A model generated the notes under the pieces. The model did no database searches, was not told the DNA's origin, and saw nothing but the letters and a program-made list of their open reading frames with translations. Shown here one piece after another: positions 9,158 through 15,804 of a stretch of DNA of 21,287 nt (position 1 is the first letter of the stretch; each line of letters starts with the position of its first letter). The position numbers and the translations under genes were made by a program. This stretch comes from Syntrophaceae bacterium UBA1062 (lineage in GTDB: Bacteria > Desulfobacterota > Desulfomonilia > UBA1062). The stretch lies in NCBI GenBank assembly GCA_002316295.1, contig DCDF01000231.1, forward strand, positions 1 to 21,287, given 5' to 3'.

Positions 9158-10984
9158 GTGGCCATAGTTAAGATGATGAAGGTATTCATTGTCGGACCTG
9201 TCGATGACCAGGTGGAAACCATCCATCTTCTCCAGTCACTGGGTGTGGTGCACGTGGAGCCGGCTTCAGAGATGGCAGATGAATACGAGAAGAAGAACAG
9301 CGCCGTTCTTTCCCAGGTCCAGAGGCTTAACAGGATCATAGAGGAGTTGGCCCGCTTCAAGGGCCGGACGGCCGTTACCCCGATCGCTGTTGCCGATGAA
9401 GAGCTGACAGCCTATGCGGAAGAGAAGCTCCAGGCTTTTCAGGACAGGGATCTGCGGGTCCAATCGCTCCAGAGGATGATAGCCGAGCTGAGGCCATGGG
9501 GGAACTTCGATCTTGCACATATCCGTGCCCTCGAGGCTTCGGGAGTACACATCCGCAGATATCGCATGGACGCAAAGAAGTTTGAAGACTTCCAACCTCC
9601 TGAAAATGTGATGATCGAGGTGGCCGATCGCAAGAGAGAGGTGCTGTTTTACACACTGAGCTTCGATGAGCCGCAGGAAATACCCAATGCCACCATGCTG
9701 AGCTGGCCTGAGAAAGGACTCGACGATGCCGAGGCGGAGCTCGGCAGATGTAAGGAGCAGATAGAGTCGCTCTCTGCGGAATTGGCCAGCATCGCCGAGC
9801 GCGCAGAGGCTATCAAGAAGCATTGGATAGCCGCCCTCAATGAGGTGGCCTTTACCGGTACGATGGCCACTCTGCACCGGGATCCCCATCTTTTCGGACT
9901 GCAGGGTTGGATTCCCCGGGATCAGGAGCCGACTCTCCACAAGAAACTCGAAGAAAGCAAGCTGCCGCTGCATGTCGTGACCCGCGAGCCGTTCGAAGAG
10001 GAGGAGCCTCCGATTCTGATACGCAACAACTGGTTTGTCCAACGCATTCTGCCGCTGCAAAGCCTTTACGGCTTCCCCAAGTATCGCCACCTGGATCCCT
10101 CGCCATTCTTTGCTTTCTTCATGGTGATGTTTTTCGGGATCTGCCTGGGTGATGCCGGCTATGGCCTCATGCTCTATCTGATCGGCTATCTCATGGGAAG
10201 GAAGTGGGGCGGCAGGACGGAGATAATGGACTTGGTGGTAAGGCTCATCAAGGCCTTTGGCGTTGCAGCGATTATCATGGGGGCCCTGACCGGTTCCGTG
10301 TTCGGGTATGGTTTTGAAGACCGGAGTTGGATCCTTCTGGACCTCGACGTGAACGCCGGCAACCCTATGGTCCTGTTCTATATTTCTCTTGGACTGGGCG
10401 TTATCCATCTGACTCTGTCATATCTGATGGGCATTGCTCAGGCTGCTTATTTCCATGAAAAAATGCAGAAATTGGGCGTCATGTTTGTCCTATGGGGTGG
10501 CGCACTTCTGATTGCACGCAGCATCTGGTTCGGAGCCCCTGACATGATGTTGAATCTCCCGCTGTATTATGGCGGCATAGGACTCCTGGCCTTTGGAATA
10601 CTCCTGACGCTCCTGTTTCCGAATGACAGCAAGAAATGGGCGGCAAGGCTGGGTGTGGGGCTCTGGAACGTCTACGGCCTCACGGGCCTGGTAGGGGATC
10701 TCCTGTCATATGCCCGTCTCTTCGGGCTCGGCATCGCCACCGGGTCGGTCGCAGCCGTCATGAATCAGCTTGCGGGCATGGCGTACGAGGGTTTGGGCCC
10801 GGTCATAGGGGGACCGTTTGCGCTTATCATTATTATTTTTGGACATGCCTTCAACCTCGCGCTGGGGATTCTGGGCAGCACCGTTCATTCTGCCCGTATG
10901 CATTTCGTAGAGTCCTTCAAGAACTTTTTCGAAGGTGGGGGAATCGAATACAAACCATTCAAGATCGAAAGGGGTTCTTTATGA
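9158..10984 (+). CDS. V/A-type ATPase subunit I (membrane stator, a-subunit homologue)
   Basis: A 608-residue protein in two halves. The soluble N-terminal arm (about 1-325) has coiled-coil segments. The membrane half (about 326-585) has seven or eight hydrophobic helices. The conserved DLLSYARLFGLGIATGSVA segment contains R520, the arginine that faces the rotor-ring carboxylate during ion transfer. The C-terminal HSARMHFVESFKNFFEGGG motif is also typical. The start is GTG at 9158 with AAGGAG at 9145-9150, 7 nt upstream. Its stop overlaps the ATG of subunit K (ATGA at 10981-10984). Confidence 0.95.
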   Translation: MAIVKMMKVFIVGPVDDQVETIHLLQSLGVVHVEPASEMADEYEKKNSAVLSQVQRLNRIIEELARFKGRTAVTPIAVADEELTAYAEEKLQAFQDRDLRVQSLQRMIAELRPWGNFDLAHIRALEASGVHIRRYRMDAKKFEDFQPPENVMIEVADRKREVLFYTLSFDEPQEIPNATMLSWPEKGLDDAEAELGRCKEQIESLSAELASIAERAEAIKKHWIAALNEVAFTGTMATLHRDPHLFGLQGWIPRDQEPTLHKKLEESKLPLHVVTREPFEEEEPPILIRNNWFVQRILPLQSLYGFPKYRHLDPSPFFAFFMVMFFGICLGDAGYGLMLYLIGYLMGRKWGGRTEIMDLVVRLIKAFGVAAIIMGALTGSVFGYGFEDRSWILLDLDVNAGNPMVLFYISLGLGVIHLTLSYLMGIAQAAYFHEKMQKLGVMFVLWGGALLIARSIWFGAPDMMLNLPLYYGGIGLLAFGILLTLLFPNDSKKWAARLGVGLWNVYGLTGLVGDLLSYARLFGLGIATGSVAAVMNQLAGMAYEGLGPVIGGPFALIIIIFGHAFNLALGILGSTVHSARMHFVESFKNFFEGGGIEYKPFKIERGSL

Positions 10985-11496
10985 GCAACAAGGGAACATG
11001 GATATTTGGAACGGGGGTTTTGACACTGTTGCTGGTTTGCCTGGTTTCTCCGGCTTTTGCTCAGGCTGAGGTGGTTGCTGCCGATATAAGCCCGATGATC
11101 GCGAAGATCTTCATCGGTTTGGGCTTGTCATTGGGCCTTGCCGGGTCGGCCGTTGGTCTCTCCATAGCTTTCCAGGCACTGCTGGGTGGAGGATCCGAGA
11201 ACTTCTACAAAAATATCGCTGTGGCCCTGATGCCTTCTTCCCAGGGAATCTACGCCATCGTGGTCCTGTTCACGAATATGGACGCGATGACTACAGACCC
11301 GTATACGGCTGCCGGGAAGGGTGCCATCATGGGGCTTGCCATGTTCCTGAGCGCCTGGTACCAGGGCGTGGTATGCGCGGCAGGCATCCGCAGCATCCTC
11401 GAGGGCCGGAACACATTGGCCAACGCACTCGTATCGGGCGCCATGCCTGAGACATATGCGGTGTTCGCGCTGGTCATGACCTTTATCATGAAGTAG
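10981..11496 (+). CDS. V-type ATPase subunit K (rotor ring proteolipid, probable Na+ type)
   Basis: A 171-residue proteolipid with two helical hairpins (about 38-101 and 108-171) behind a signal-like hydrophobic N-terminus ending in AFAQA (about residue 29). Only the second hairpin carries the ion-binding carboxylate, E157 in MPETYA; the first has PSSQGIYA at that place. This is the V-type pattern of one site per duplicated hairpin. S87/Q88, Q128 and E157/T158/Y159 line up with the Na+ ligands I recall for Enterococcus hirae NtpK (T64/Q65, Q110, E139), so Na+ coupling is inferred. ATG 10981 overlaps the subunit I stop; AAAGGGG is at 10968-10974. It is the last gene of the operon. Confidence 0.94.
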   Translation: MSNKGTWIFGTGVLTLLLVCLVSPAFAQAEVVAADISPMIAKIFIGLGLSLGLAGSAVGLSIAFQALLGGGSENFYKNIAVALMPSSQGIYAIVVLFTNMDAMTTDPYTAAGKGAIMGLAMFLSAWYQGVVCAAGIRSILEGRNTLANALVSGAMPETYAVFALVMTFIMK

Positions 11497-11918
11497 AGAT
11501 GAGGATCATATCGGCATACATGCGTGTATTATGATCAGAATATTCCTCAGGGAGCCGAAAGACCTTTCGAGGGCCTCTTTGATGAGCCTGCGCATTTCAG
11601 CGATCTTGGAGACCGAGCAACGTTTCGGCTCCCTGAAGGGTAAAAATAATCCTGTGTCTTGTAATTTTCCTTTACGTCATAATTTATCCGTTTTGTATGG
11701 AGAATAGGTTCTCTTGGAAGTACCTGGATTACTCGAGAGGTTTTTGTTCCCACAATAGATTTTTGTAATGGCAATATGCAGTGACATCTTGAGAGATCAC
11801 ACGGAATAGACCGGCGTGATTGCCTGCTCCGATAGCTTCTGCACAAGGGTATCGAACCTCCGCAGGAGCCGGCATCGCACTCAAAGAACCTTACAGACGT
11901 GAATCAAGCAGGGCGGTG
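11497..11918. other. Intergenic stretch after the V-type ATPase operon
   Basis: About 420 nt without a convincing gene. It contains a 14-nt inverted repeat (11547-11636), an AT-rich middle (about 11640-11780) and an imperfect 10-nt inverted repeat, TGCCTGCTCC (11821-11830) with GGAGCCGGCA (11865-11874). The latter lies just beyond the stop of the minus-strand transposase-like gene and may be its terminator or an element end. Short open frames on both strands within the first repeat look vaguely protein-like but lack starts. Confidence 0.5.
11547..11636. repeat. 14-nt perfect inverted repeat with 62-nt spacer
   Basis: TCAGGGAGCCGAAA (11547-11560) is repeated as its exact reverse complement TTTCGGCTCCCTGA (11623-11636). 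It starts 51 nt after the subunit K stop and is followed by GGGTAAAAATAA, with no T tract on the plus strand. It may be a long-range transcript-end hairpin for the V-type operon, a structured RNA or a small mobile repeat. The sequence does not decide among these. Confidence 0.7.
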
Positions 11919-13142
11919 TCAGACGACTGAGTGAATATGGGTTCTGTTTTCCAGCAGAAACCCCAATGCCAGAAAAACGAGCACAACATGCCGGTGCCAG
12001 CCGGTCCATGTTCTTCCTTCGTGATGAAGAAGTCCCAGGTCGTGAATCATGGTGTTCCTGCAGGCCAGAGCGTCCCGGCATGCTGCTGTTGCACGCGCGA
12101 TATCCTCCAAGCCGAACCCTGTGGGGTGATTGCCCAGATAATACCGGTATCCGTTTGCGGCTCCTCGAGACACGCCAGGCCGGCGGACAAGCCAGACAGG
12201 CTCGTGGAGAACACCTTCCCGGTATCCTTCGGCGGGCCATACCCGAACAGATTGTAACCGGGATGATGTATCCGAGGACGTTCCGCTGCCGGCCGTGTGG
12301 GTATCAACAGTCACCTTCCCCGACCATATGGCTTCCTCGCTGGCCGAGACGGGAGGCGTGTCGGCATCCAGGATTCGATGGCGCTTTCTCGGCCTTCCCC
12401 TCCCTCGCTTCTTGGGCTTGTATTCTCTCAAAACAGGCCGCTTTGTGAAGAACGTAGTCTCCGGCGGGATTTCCAGAATATAGCGCAGGCCGCGAACATC
12501 GAGCGCATCTCTGAATGCCGCGATTCTGCCGATGGAGGCACCGGCGGTTACCATGGACATTCCCAGCTGATGGTGTACAGCGAGATCCACCTGCGAGATC
12601 GCAAGCTCCCACCTCTCTTGATGGCGGATACGCGCGGGGATCCCTACCTTTTGTCTCAGGTGTCGGAATTCCTCGTTTCGCGGCCTGGCCCAGAATGTGG
12701 GCACATAAAGGTCCATGGCCCAGGGAAAGGCCAGACCGGGCACTGCATACACACTCTCGGCGGCTGTCTGGCTGCTGATCATGCGGCCGGTTTCATCATT
12801 GTACTGCCGCGCCACGCACACACTGTGATTGCCTCGTTTAGGGAAAATAGTCTGCCCGATAACCAGAACTCCTTCACGGCCGGAGAAGAGATCGACCATG
12901 CGTTCGCGGTAGGCCTGCAGCACACCGTGATGATCCCAGACCGCCCGATTGAGCAGGCGCTGGAGTGATCGTGCCGGTACCCCCAGCCGTTGCGCCATGG
13001 GTTCCACTGATTTCCGGCCGCCCTCAGTCAGAAGCCCCTGGATATATCGGGCGGCAAGCATCCGGGCTTCGGCGCGGCCGAAGAACCTTCCATACGGAGC
13101 AAGATATGTCTCGATATCGGAAAGGCAGGGGGTTCCTCCCAT
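11919..13142 (-). CDS. IS701-like transposase homologue with substituted DDE residues
   Basis: A 407-residue protein with the layout of IS701-family DDE transposases: YLAPYGRFFGRAEAR and GRKSVEPMAQRLGVPARSLQRLL at the N-terminus, a basic GRGRPRKR (AT-hook-like) stretch near 247-254, and LGLLHHEGRTWTGWHRH near the C-terminus. Family length (about 400) is kept and no frameshift is seen. However, the place of the first Asp (usually D-D/E-T-G-F-x-K-x-G) reads IGQTIFPKRG with G96. The second (usually ADxGY) reads TAGASIG with G201, and the glutamate of RWxIExxY aligns with L359. Both glycines were checked in the DNA. It is probably inactive as a transposase, either domesticated or decaying. No flanking terminal repeats or target duplications were found, and no clear ribosome site precedes the ATG. 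Confidence 0.85.
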   Translation of the reverse strand: MGGTPCLSDIETYLAPYGRFFGRAEARMLAARYIQGLLTEGGRKSVEPMAQRLGVPARSLQRLLNRAVWDHHGVLQAYRERMVDLFSGREGVLVIGQTIFPKRGNHSVCVARQYNDETGRMISSQTAAESVYAVPGLAFPWAMDLYVPTFWARPRNEEFRHLRQKVGIPARIRHQERWELAISQVDLAVHHQLGMSMVTAGASIGRIAAFRDALDVRGLRYILEIPPETTFFTKRPVLREYKPKKRGRGRPRKRHRILDADTPPVSASEEAIWSGKVTVDTHTAGSGTSSDTSSRLQSVRVWPAEGYREGVLHEPVWLVRRPGVSRGAANGYRYYLGNHPTGFGLEDIARATAACRDALACRNTMIHDLGLLHHEGRTWTGWHRHVVLVFLALGFLLENRTHIHSVV

Positions 13143-13249
13143 GAACTTTCATGTATCACAGCTGAAAAAAAATACCACGCAATAAGTGTCGTAGTAGCAT
13201 GTAATTGATTATAATGATAATATTAATAGAAATATACAATACTTACGAC
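13143..13249. promoter_or_regulatory. AT-rich divergent intergenic region
   Basis: This AT-rich stretch lies between the minus-strand transposase-like gene and the plus-strand TiaS-like gene. It holds an interrupted inverted repeat, GTCGTA (13188-13193) and TACGAC (13244-13249), flanking a nearly pure A+T core. The right arm directly abuts the -35 box at 13250. This is a plausible site for a DNA-binding regulator, by position only. Confidence 0.4.
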
Positions 13250-13277
13250 TTGACATTTTATGATTACGCACTATTGT
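13250..13277 (+). promoter_or_regulatory. Sigma-70-type promoter of the TiaS-like gene
   Basis: A consensus -35 TTGACA (13250-13255) and a -10 TATTGT (13272-13277) have a 16-nt spacer and point to the gene at 13385. They leave a leader of about 100 nt. Confidence 0.55.
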
Positions 13278-13282
13278 AGGAC

Positions 13283-13299
13283 TGACACGTATTGACACG
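13283..13299. repeat. Direct repeat TGACACG, candidate operator
   Basis: TGACACG occurs at 13283-13289 and again at 13293-13299, one helical turn (10 nt) apart and just downstream of the predicted -10 box. This is a typical place for a repressor site. TTGACACACG, a near copy, begins at 14450 at the next promoter of the module. Confidence 0.4.
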
Positions 13300-13384
13300 A
13301 GCGGAACCATTATGCTTGGGATTGAATAGTTCTTTTGTGTTTTGCAACAGAAGAGAACAATACACCCAAGAGGAAGCGCAAACC

Positions 13385-14110
13385 ATGAAGATGTTCGTTG
13401 CATTCGATGACACCGATAACATTGATTCCGAGATCGGCACTGGAAAACTTACCCGGTGGTTCGAAAAGGAGCTGCCGGAAGGCTGCCGCCTGTGGGGCGT
13501 GGTGAGACAGCAGCTGCCGGTTATGGACGAGATCCCGTACACATCGCACAACTCTTCGGCGTGCGCCATTATCGACGCCCCGAATCAGTCGGTCGTTGCC
13601 GAGCTGATAAACCGCGCCGTCGATCATGTGCTGAAGCACTGCGCTGTCGGGAGCGATCCCGGCGTCTGCGTCGCATGTGAAGACGACCCTGCTCTCGCCG
13701 GGCTCATGGAGTTCGGCCTCAAGTGCTCGAGGCAGCTGGTAACACAGAAAGAGGCCATGAATGCCTGTGCAGGCGTTCACCTCTCCGGCCACGGCGGCAC
13801 CAATGACGGCATTATCGGCGCAGCGGCGGCAGTGGGGTTGTGCGCGTACGGCAGAAGCGGCCGGTTCATCGAATTCGGCAGGCTGCGCGATTTCCCCCCG
13901 CTGGTGAGCGTTTCCGAGCTGGAAGCCCACGGCATAATGGTGATCTCGGCCGACCGGGAGGCGCTGACTCCGGCGCCGCAGGACATTGTCGACACCCAAG
14001 GCTGGCTCAGGCCGCGATTGTGGGACGGCAGGGTGCTGCTCCCGGTCATCAAAAACGGCGGCCAAACGTGGGAAACACTGGCCAAAAAGCACAGGAAAAA
14101 GGAGGATTGA
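13385..14110 (+). CDS. TiaS-like DDTDN-domain protein, function unknown
   Basis: A 241-residue protein starting MKMFVAFDDTDN. The DDTD motif (8-11), the RQQLPVMDEIPYTSHNSSACAI stretch (41-62, split here), GSDPGVCV (89-96) and GTNDGIIGAAAAVG (138-151) appear in the order of the corresponding blocks of archaeal TiaS. TiaS uses ATP and agmatine to modify C34 of tRNA-Ile2. The zinc-ribbon and OB-fold tRNA-binding parts of TiaS (about 420 aa) are absent, and bacteria normally use TilS for that tRNA, so another substrate is likely. A CxxC is at 95-98. The start is placed at ATG 13385, after AAGAGGAAG (13368-13376), because the DDTDN domain begins there. The frame is open upstream to 13292, but that part looks non-coding. 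The next gene starts 3 nt after its stop. Confidence 0.8.
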   Translation: MKMFVAFDDTDNIDSEIGTGKLTRWFEKELPEGCRLWGVVRQQLPVMDEIPYTSHNSSACAIIDAPNQSVVAELINRAVDHVLKHCAVGSDPGVCVACEDDPALAGLMEFGLKCSRQLVTQKEAMNACAGVHLSGHGGTNDGIIGAAAAVGLCAYGRSGRFIEFGRLRDFPPLVSVSELEAHGIMVISADREALTPAPQDIVDTQGWLRPRLWDGRVLLPVIKNGGQTWETLAKKHRKKED

Positions 14111-14113
14111 GCA

Positions 14114-14314
14114 ATGGCAGGCGTAATCTTTTACCGCGAACGGAGAAAGATTGCCGAGGGCGAGAAAAAGCCCCGGTACCATCTGGTGGCGTCAGCGGGT
14201 GCGGATCTGAAAATCCATGCCAGGCACGTTCGGAAGAGCGAGCTCGAGCAGATCGCCCGGAAGATGGATGCAGAGCTCGTAGAGCTCACCGGCGGCGAAA
14301 AGAAGATGAAGTAA
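14114..14314 (+). CDS. Small conserved basic protein, unknown function (copy 1)
   Basis: A 66-residue protein, MAGVIFYRERRKIAEGEKK..., with a strong ribosome site (AAAAAGGAGG, 14096-14105) that lies inside the end of the preceding gene, so the two are one operon. About 42 of 66 residues match the small protein at 14544. Conserved blocks are IFYRERRK, DLKI.A.H.RKSELE.IA and AEL. The pattern suggests beta strands followed by a helix (KSELEQIARKM) and a last strand. No membrane segment, cysteine or catalytic motif is visible. I do not recognise the family. The real-gene call rests on the paralogue, the ribosome site and the terminator right after it. Confidence 0.85.
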   Translation: MAGVIFYRERRKIAEGEKKPRYHLVASAGADLKIHARHVRKSELEQIARKMDAELVELTGGEKKMK

Positions 14315-14319
14315 TCAAT

Positions 14320-14337
14320 GCCCGGCCACTTCCGGGC
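14320..14337 (+). repeat. Small hairpin preceding the terminator
   Basis: GCCCGG (14320-14325) pairs with CCGGGC (14332-14337) across a 6-nt loop, directly after the copy 1 stop codon and 8 nt before the main terminator stem. It may help protect or terminate the message. Confidence 0.5.
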
Positions 14338-14345
14338 TGTCAGGG

Positions 14346-14386
14346 CCTTCCGCATGGACCGCTTCATGCGGAAGGTTTTCTTTTTT
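14346..14386 (+). terminator. Intrinsic terminator after the TiaS-like/small-protein operon
   Basis: A perfect 11-bp stem, CCTTCCGCATG (14346-14356) with CATGCGGAAGG (14365-14375), has an 8-nt loop and is followed by TTTTCTTTTTT (14376-14386). It separates copy 1 of the small protein from copy 2, so the module is at least two transcription units. Confidence 0.95.
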
Positions 14387-14449
14387 GTTCCCAGCCGGGC
14401 CGTTTCGTAAGGCAATCCCACTATTTTTTCTGAAACATCCTCAAACTGT

Positions 14450-14477
14450 TTGACACACGCCGGGCGCGGGCTATTTT
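14450..14477 (+). promoter_or_regulatory. Sigma-70-type promoter of small protein copy 2 and the storage protein
   Basis: A -35 TTGACA (14450-14455) and a -10 TATTTT (14472-14477) have a 16-nt spacer, the same architecture as the promoter at 13250. The predicted start is about 60 nt before the copy 2 start codon. Confidence 0.55.
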
Positions 14478-14543
14478 TATTATGTATCACCATGTACGCG
14501 CTGTCGCTCCCGGGCAAAAACTCACAAAGGAGGGATCAGAATC

Positions 14544-14756
14544 ATGGCAGGAAAGATATTTTATCGTGAACGGCGCAAAGTGAAGGAAGAGGAAAAAATG
14601 CCCCGCTTCAATCTGGTTGCAGTCGCAGGTGTCGATCTGAAGATCTTTGCCAAACACATGCGAAAGAGCGAGCTGGAGCATATCGCATCCGAGCTCGGTG
14701 CGGAGCTGATCGCTCTCAAACGCGGCGAAAAGCATGACGAAGAAGTAGAAGTCTAG
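14544..14756 (+). CDS. Small conserved basic protein, unknown function (copy 2)
   Basis: A 70-residue paralogue of the protein at 14114, with identical blocks IFYRERRK, RKSELE and AEL. It has a more acidic tail (HDEEVEV). A strong ribosome site AAAGGAGGG (14526-14534) precedes ATG 14544. It has its own promoter, and the storage-protein gene begins 38 nt after its stop, so this copy is probably co-transcribed with that gene. The duplication, with one copy tied to the TiaS-like gene and one to the metal-store gene, suggests that the two units serve one process. The biochemical role is unknown. Confidence 0.88.
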   Translation: MAGKIFYRERRKVKEEEKMPRFNLVAVAGVDLKIFAKHMRKSELEHIASELGAELIALKRGEKHDEEVEV

Positions 14757-14794
14757 AACAGCCCGAACGATACACGGCACACGAAGGAGAACCC

Positions 14795-15622
14795 ATGGCA
14801 CTGATACGCGAGAAGGATGGAAAGAGACTCCATGTGAAGAGCAAGCTCATGGGTGAGAGTCTCATCAGCAAGGATCTGCTCAAGAGAATGAAACTGGCGC
14901 CTCAGACCAGGTTGTTTCCCGAGGTCGACATACTCAAGATAGGCGGCCAGTCCATATGCGACCGGGGCATCAAGGCTCTGCCGTCTGTCGTCAAGGAGAT
15001 CGCAGCGAACAAAGACAGCTACAAGATCCTCGTCACTGCAGGCGGCGGGACGAGGAGCCGCCATATCTACAGCATCGGCCTCGAGCTCGGCATGCCCACC
15101 GGCATCATCGCCAAATTCGGCAGCAGCATATCCGAGCAGAACGCACTGCTGCTCGCCACACTGCTTTCTCCCTGGGGGGGGGTGAAAATCGGGCACGACG
15201 ATGTGGTCAAGCTCCATACATATTTTGCCACCGGCTGCATTCCCATCATGCACGGCATGCCGCCGTACGACTACTTTGCAGTCCCGGTCAAGGGGAGGAT
15301 TCCCCCTCACCGCACAGACGTCGGTACCATCATTCTCGCCGATCTCATCGGAGCCAGGTCGTGCATATTCGTCAAGGACGAGAACGGTCTCTACACAGAC
15401 GACCCGAAAAAGAACCCGGATGCGGATTTCATCAACGAGATCGGTGCGCGGGAACTTATGGAGAGAGACCTGGTGGATCTGATCATCGAGCGGCCCTGCA
15501 TTGATATTCTTCAGACGAGCGAGGTGATAGACAAGATCCAGATCATAAATGGGATGGAAGAGGGGAACATCACCCGGGCCCTGGCAGGAGAGCACGTCGG
15601 CACCATAATTTATAAAGAATGA
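14795..15622 (+). CDS. Molybdenum/tungsten storage protein-like (MosB-like amino-acid-kinase fold)
   Basis: A 275-residue protein of the amino-acid-kinase superfamily. It is closest in remembered motifs to the beta subunit of the Azotobacter molybdenum storage protein. Shared blocks are KIGGQS (48-53), GGGTRSRHIYSIGLELG (83-99), GMPPY (154-158), IPPHRTDVG (169-177), FVKDENGLYT (192-201) and the tail NITRALAGEHVGTII (258-272). The Azotobacter protein packs polyoxomolybdate or polyoxotungstate clusters in an ATP-dependent way inside an alpha3-beta3 cage. UMP kinase has the same fold but lacks this C-terminal signature. AAGGAG (14784-14789) supports ATG 14795. Only one subunit gene is seen here, so it may form a homo-oligomer or pair with a gene elsewhere. 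Confidence 0.88.
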   Translation: MALIREKDGKRLHVKSKLMGESLISKDLLKRMKLAPQTRLFPEVDILKIGGQSICDRGIKALPSVVKEIAANKDSYKILVTAGGGTRSRHIYSIGLELGMPTGIIAKFGSSISEQNALLLATLLSPWGGVKIGHDDVVKLHTYFATGCIPIMHGMPPYDYFAVPVKGRIPPHRTDVGTIILADLIGARSCIFVKDENGLYTDDPKKNPDADFINEIGARELMERDLVDLIIERPCIDILQTSEVIDKIQIINGMEEGNITRALAGEHVGTIIYKE

Positions 15623-15804
15623 TGCGGTTGCAGTGATCAGGACGTCGCTGTGGGGCCGGAAGTGTTTCCGCTGTGATGATCCCTTCGCGGATATGGTGCG
15701 GTATTCTTCCCGCAAGAGTCGAATGATATCCTTCACCCCTTTTCTGCAGGCTGATTGCGGCTTTTCTGCGTGACTGTGTCCCCTGCCGCGCTCCCGGTGG
15801 CTGT

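Noticed and set aside
9266..10408. A 380-codon open frame on the minus strand, opposite subunit I
   Set aside because: It is fully antisense to a strongly supported subunit I gene, has no family motifs, and reflects third-position bias in GC-rich DNA.
11547..11846. A 99-codon minus-strand frame over the inverted repeat region
   Set aside because: It has Ser/Arg-rich low-information composition, no ribosome site and no recognisable domain; competing short frames exist on both strands.
11848..11860. Possible attachment-site copy of the tRNA-Arg 3' end (ATCGAACCT against TTCGAACCT in reverse)
   Set aside because: Only 8 nt match, in inverted orientation, which is expected by chance.
15623..15804. 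A minus-strand protein-like stretch (KDIIRLLREEYRTISAK) between the storage-protein and PAP2 genes
   Set aside because: There is no start codon with a ribosome site, and the frame continues as antisense of the flanking genes. It could be a remnant but cannot be supported.
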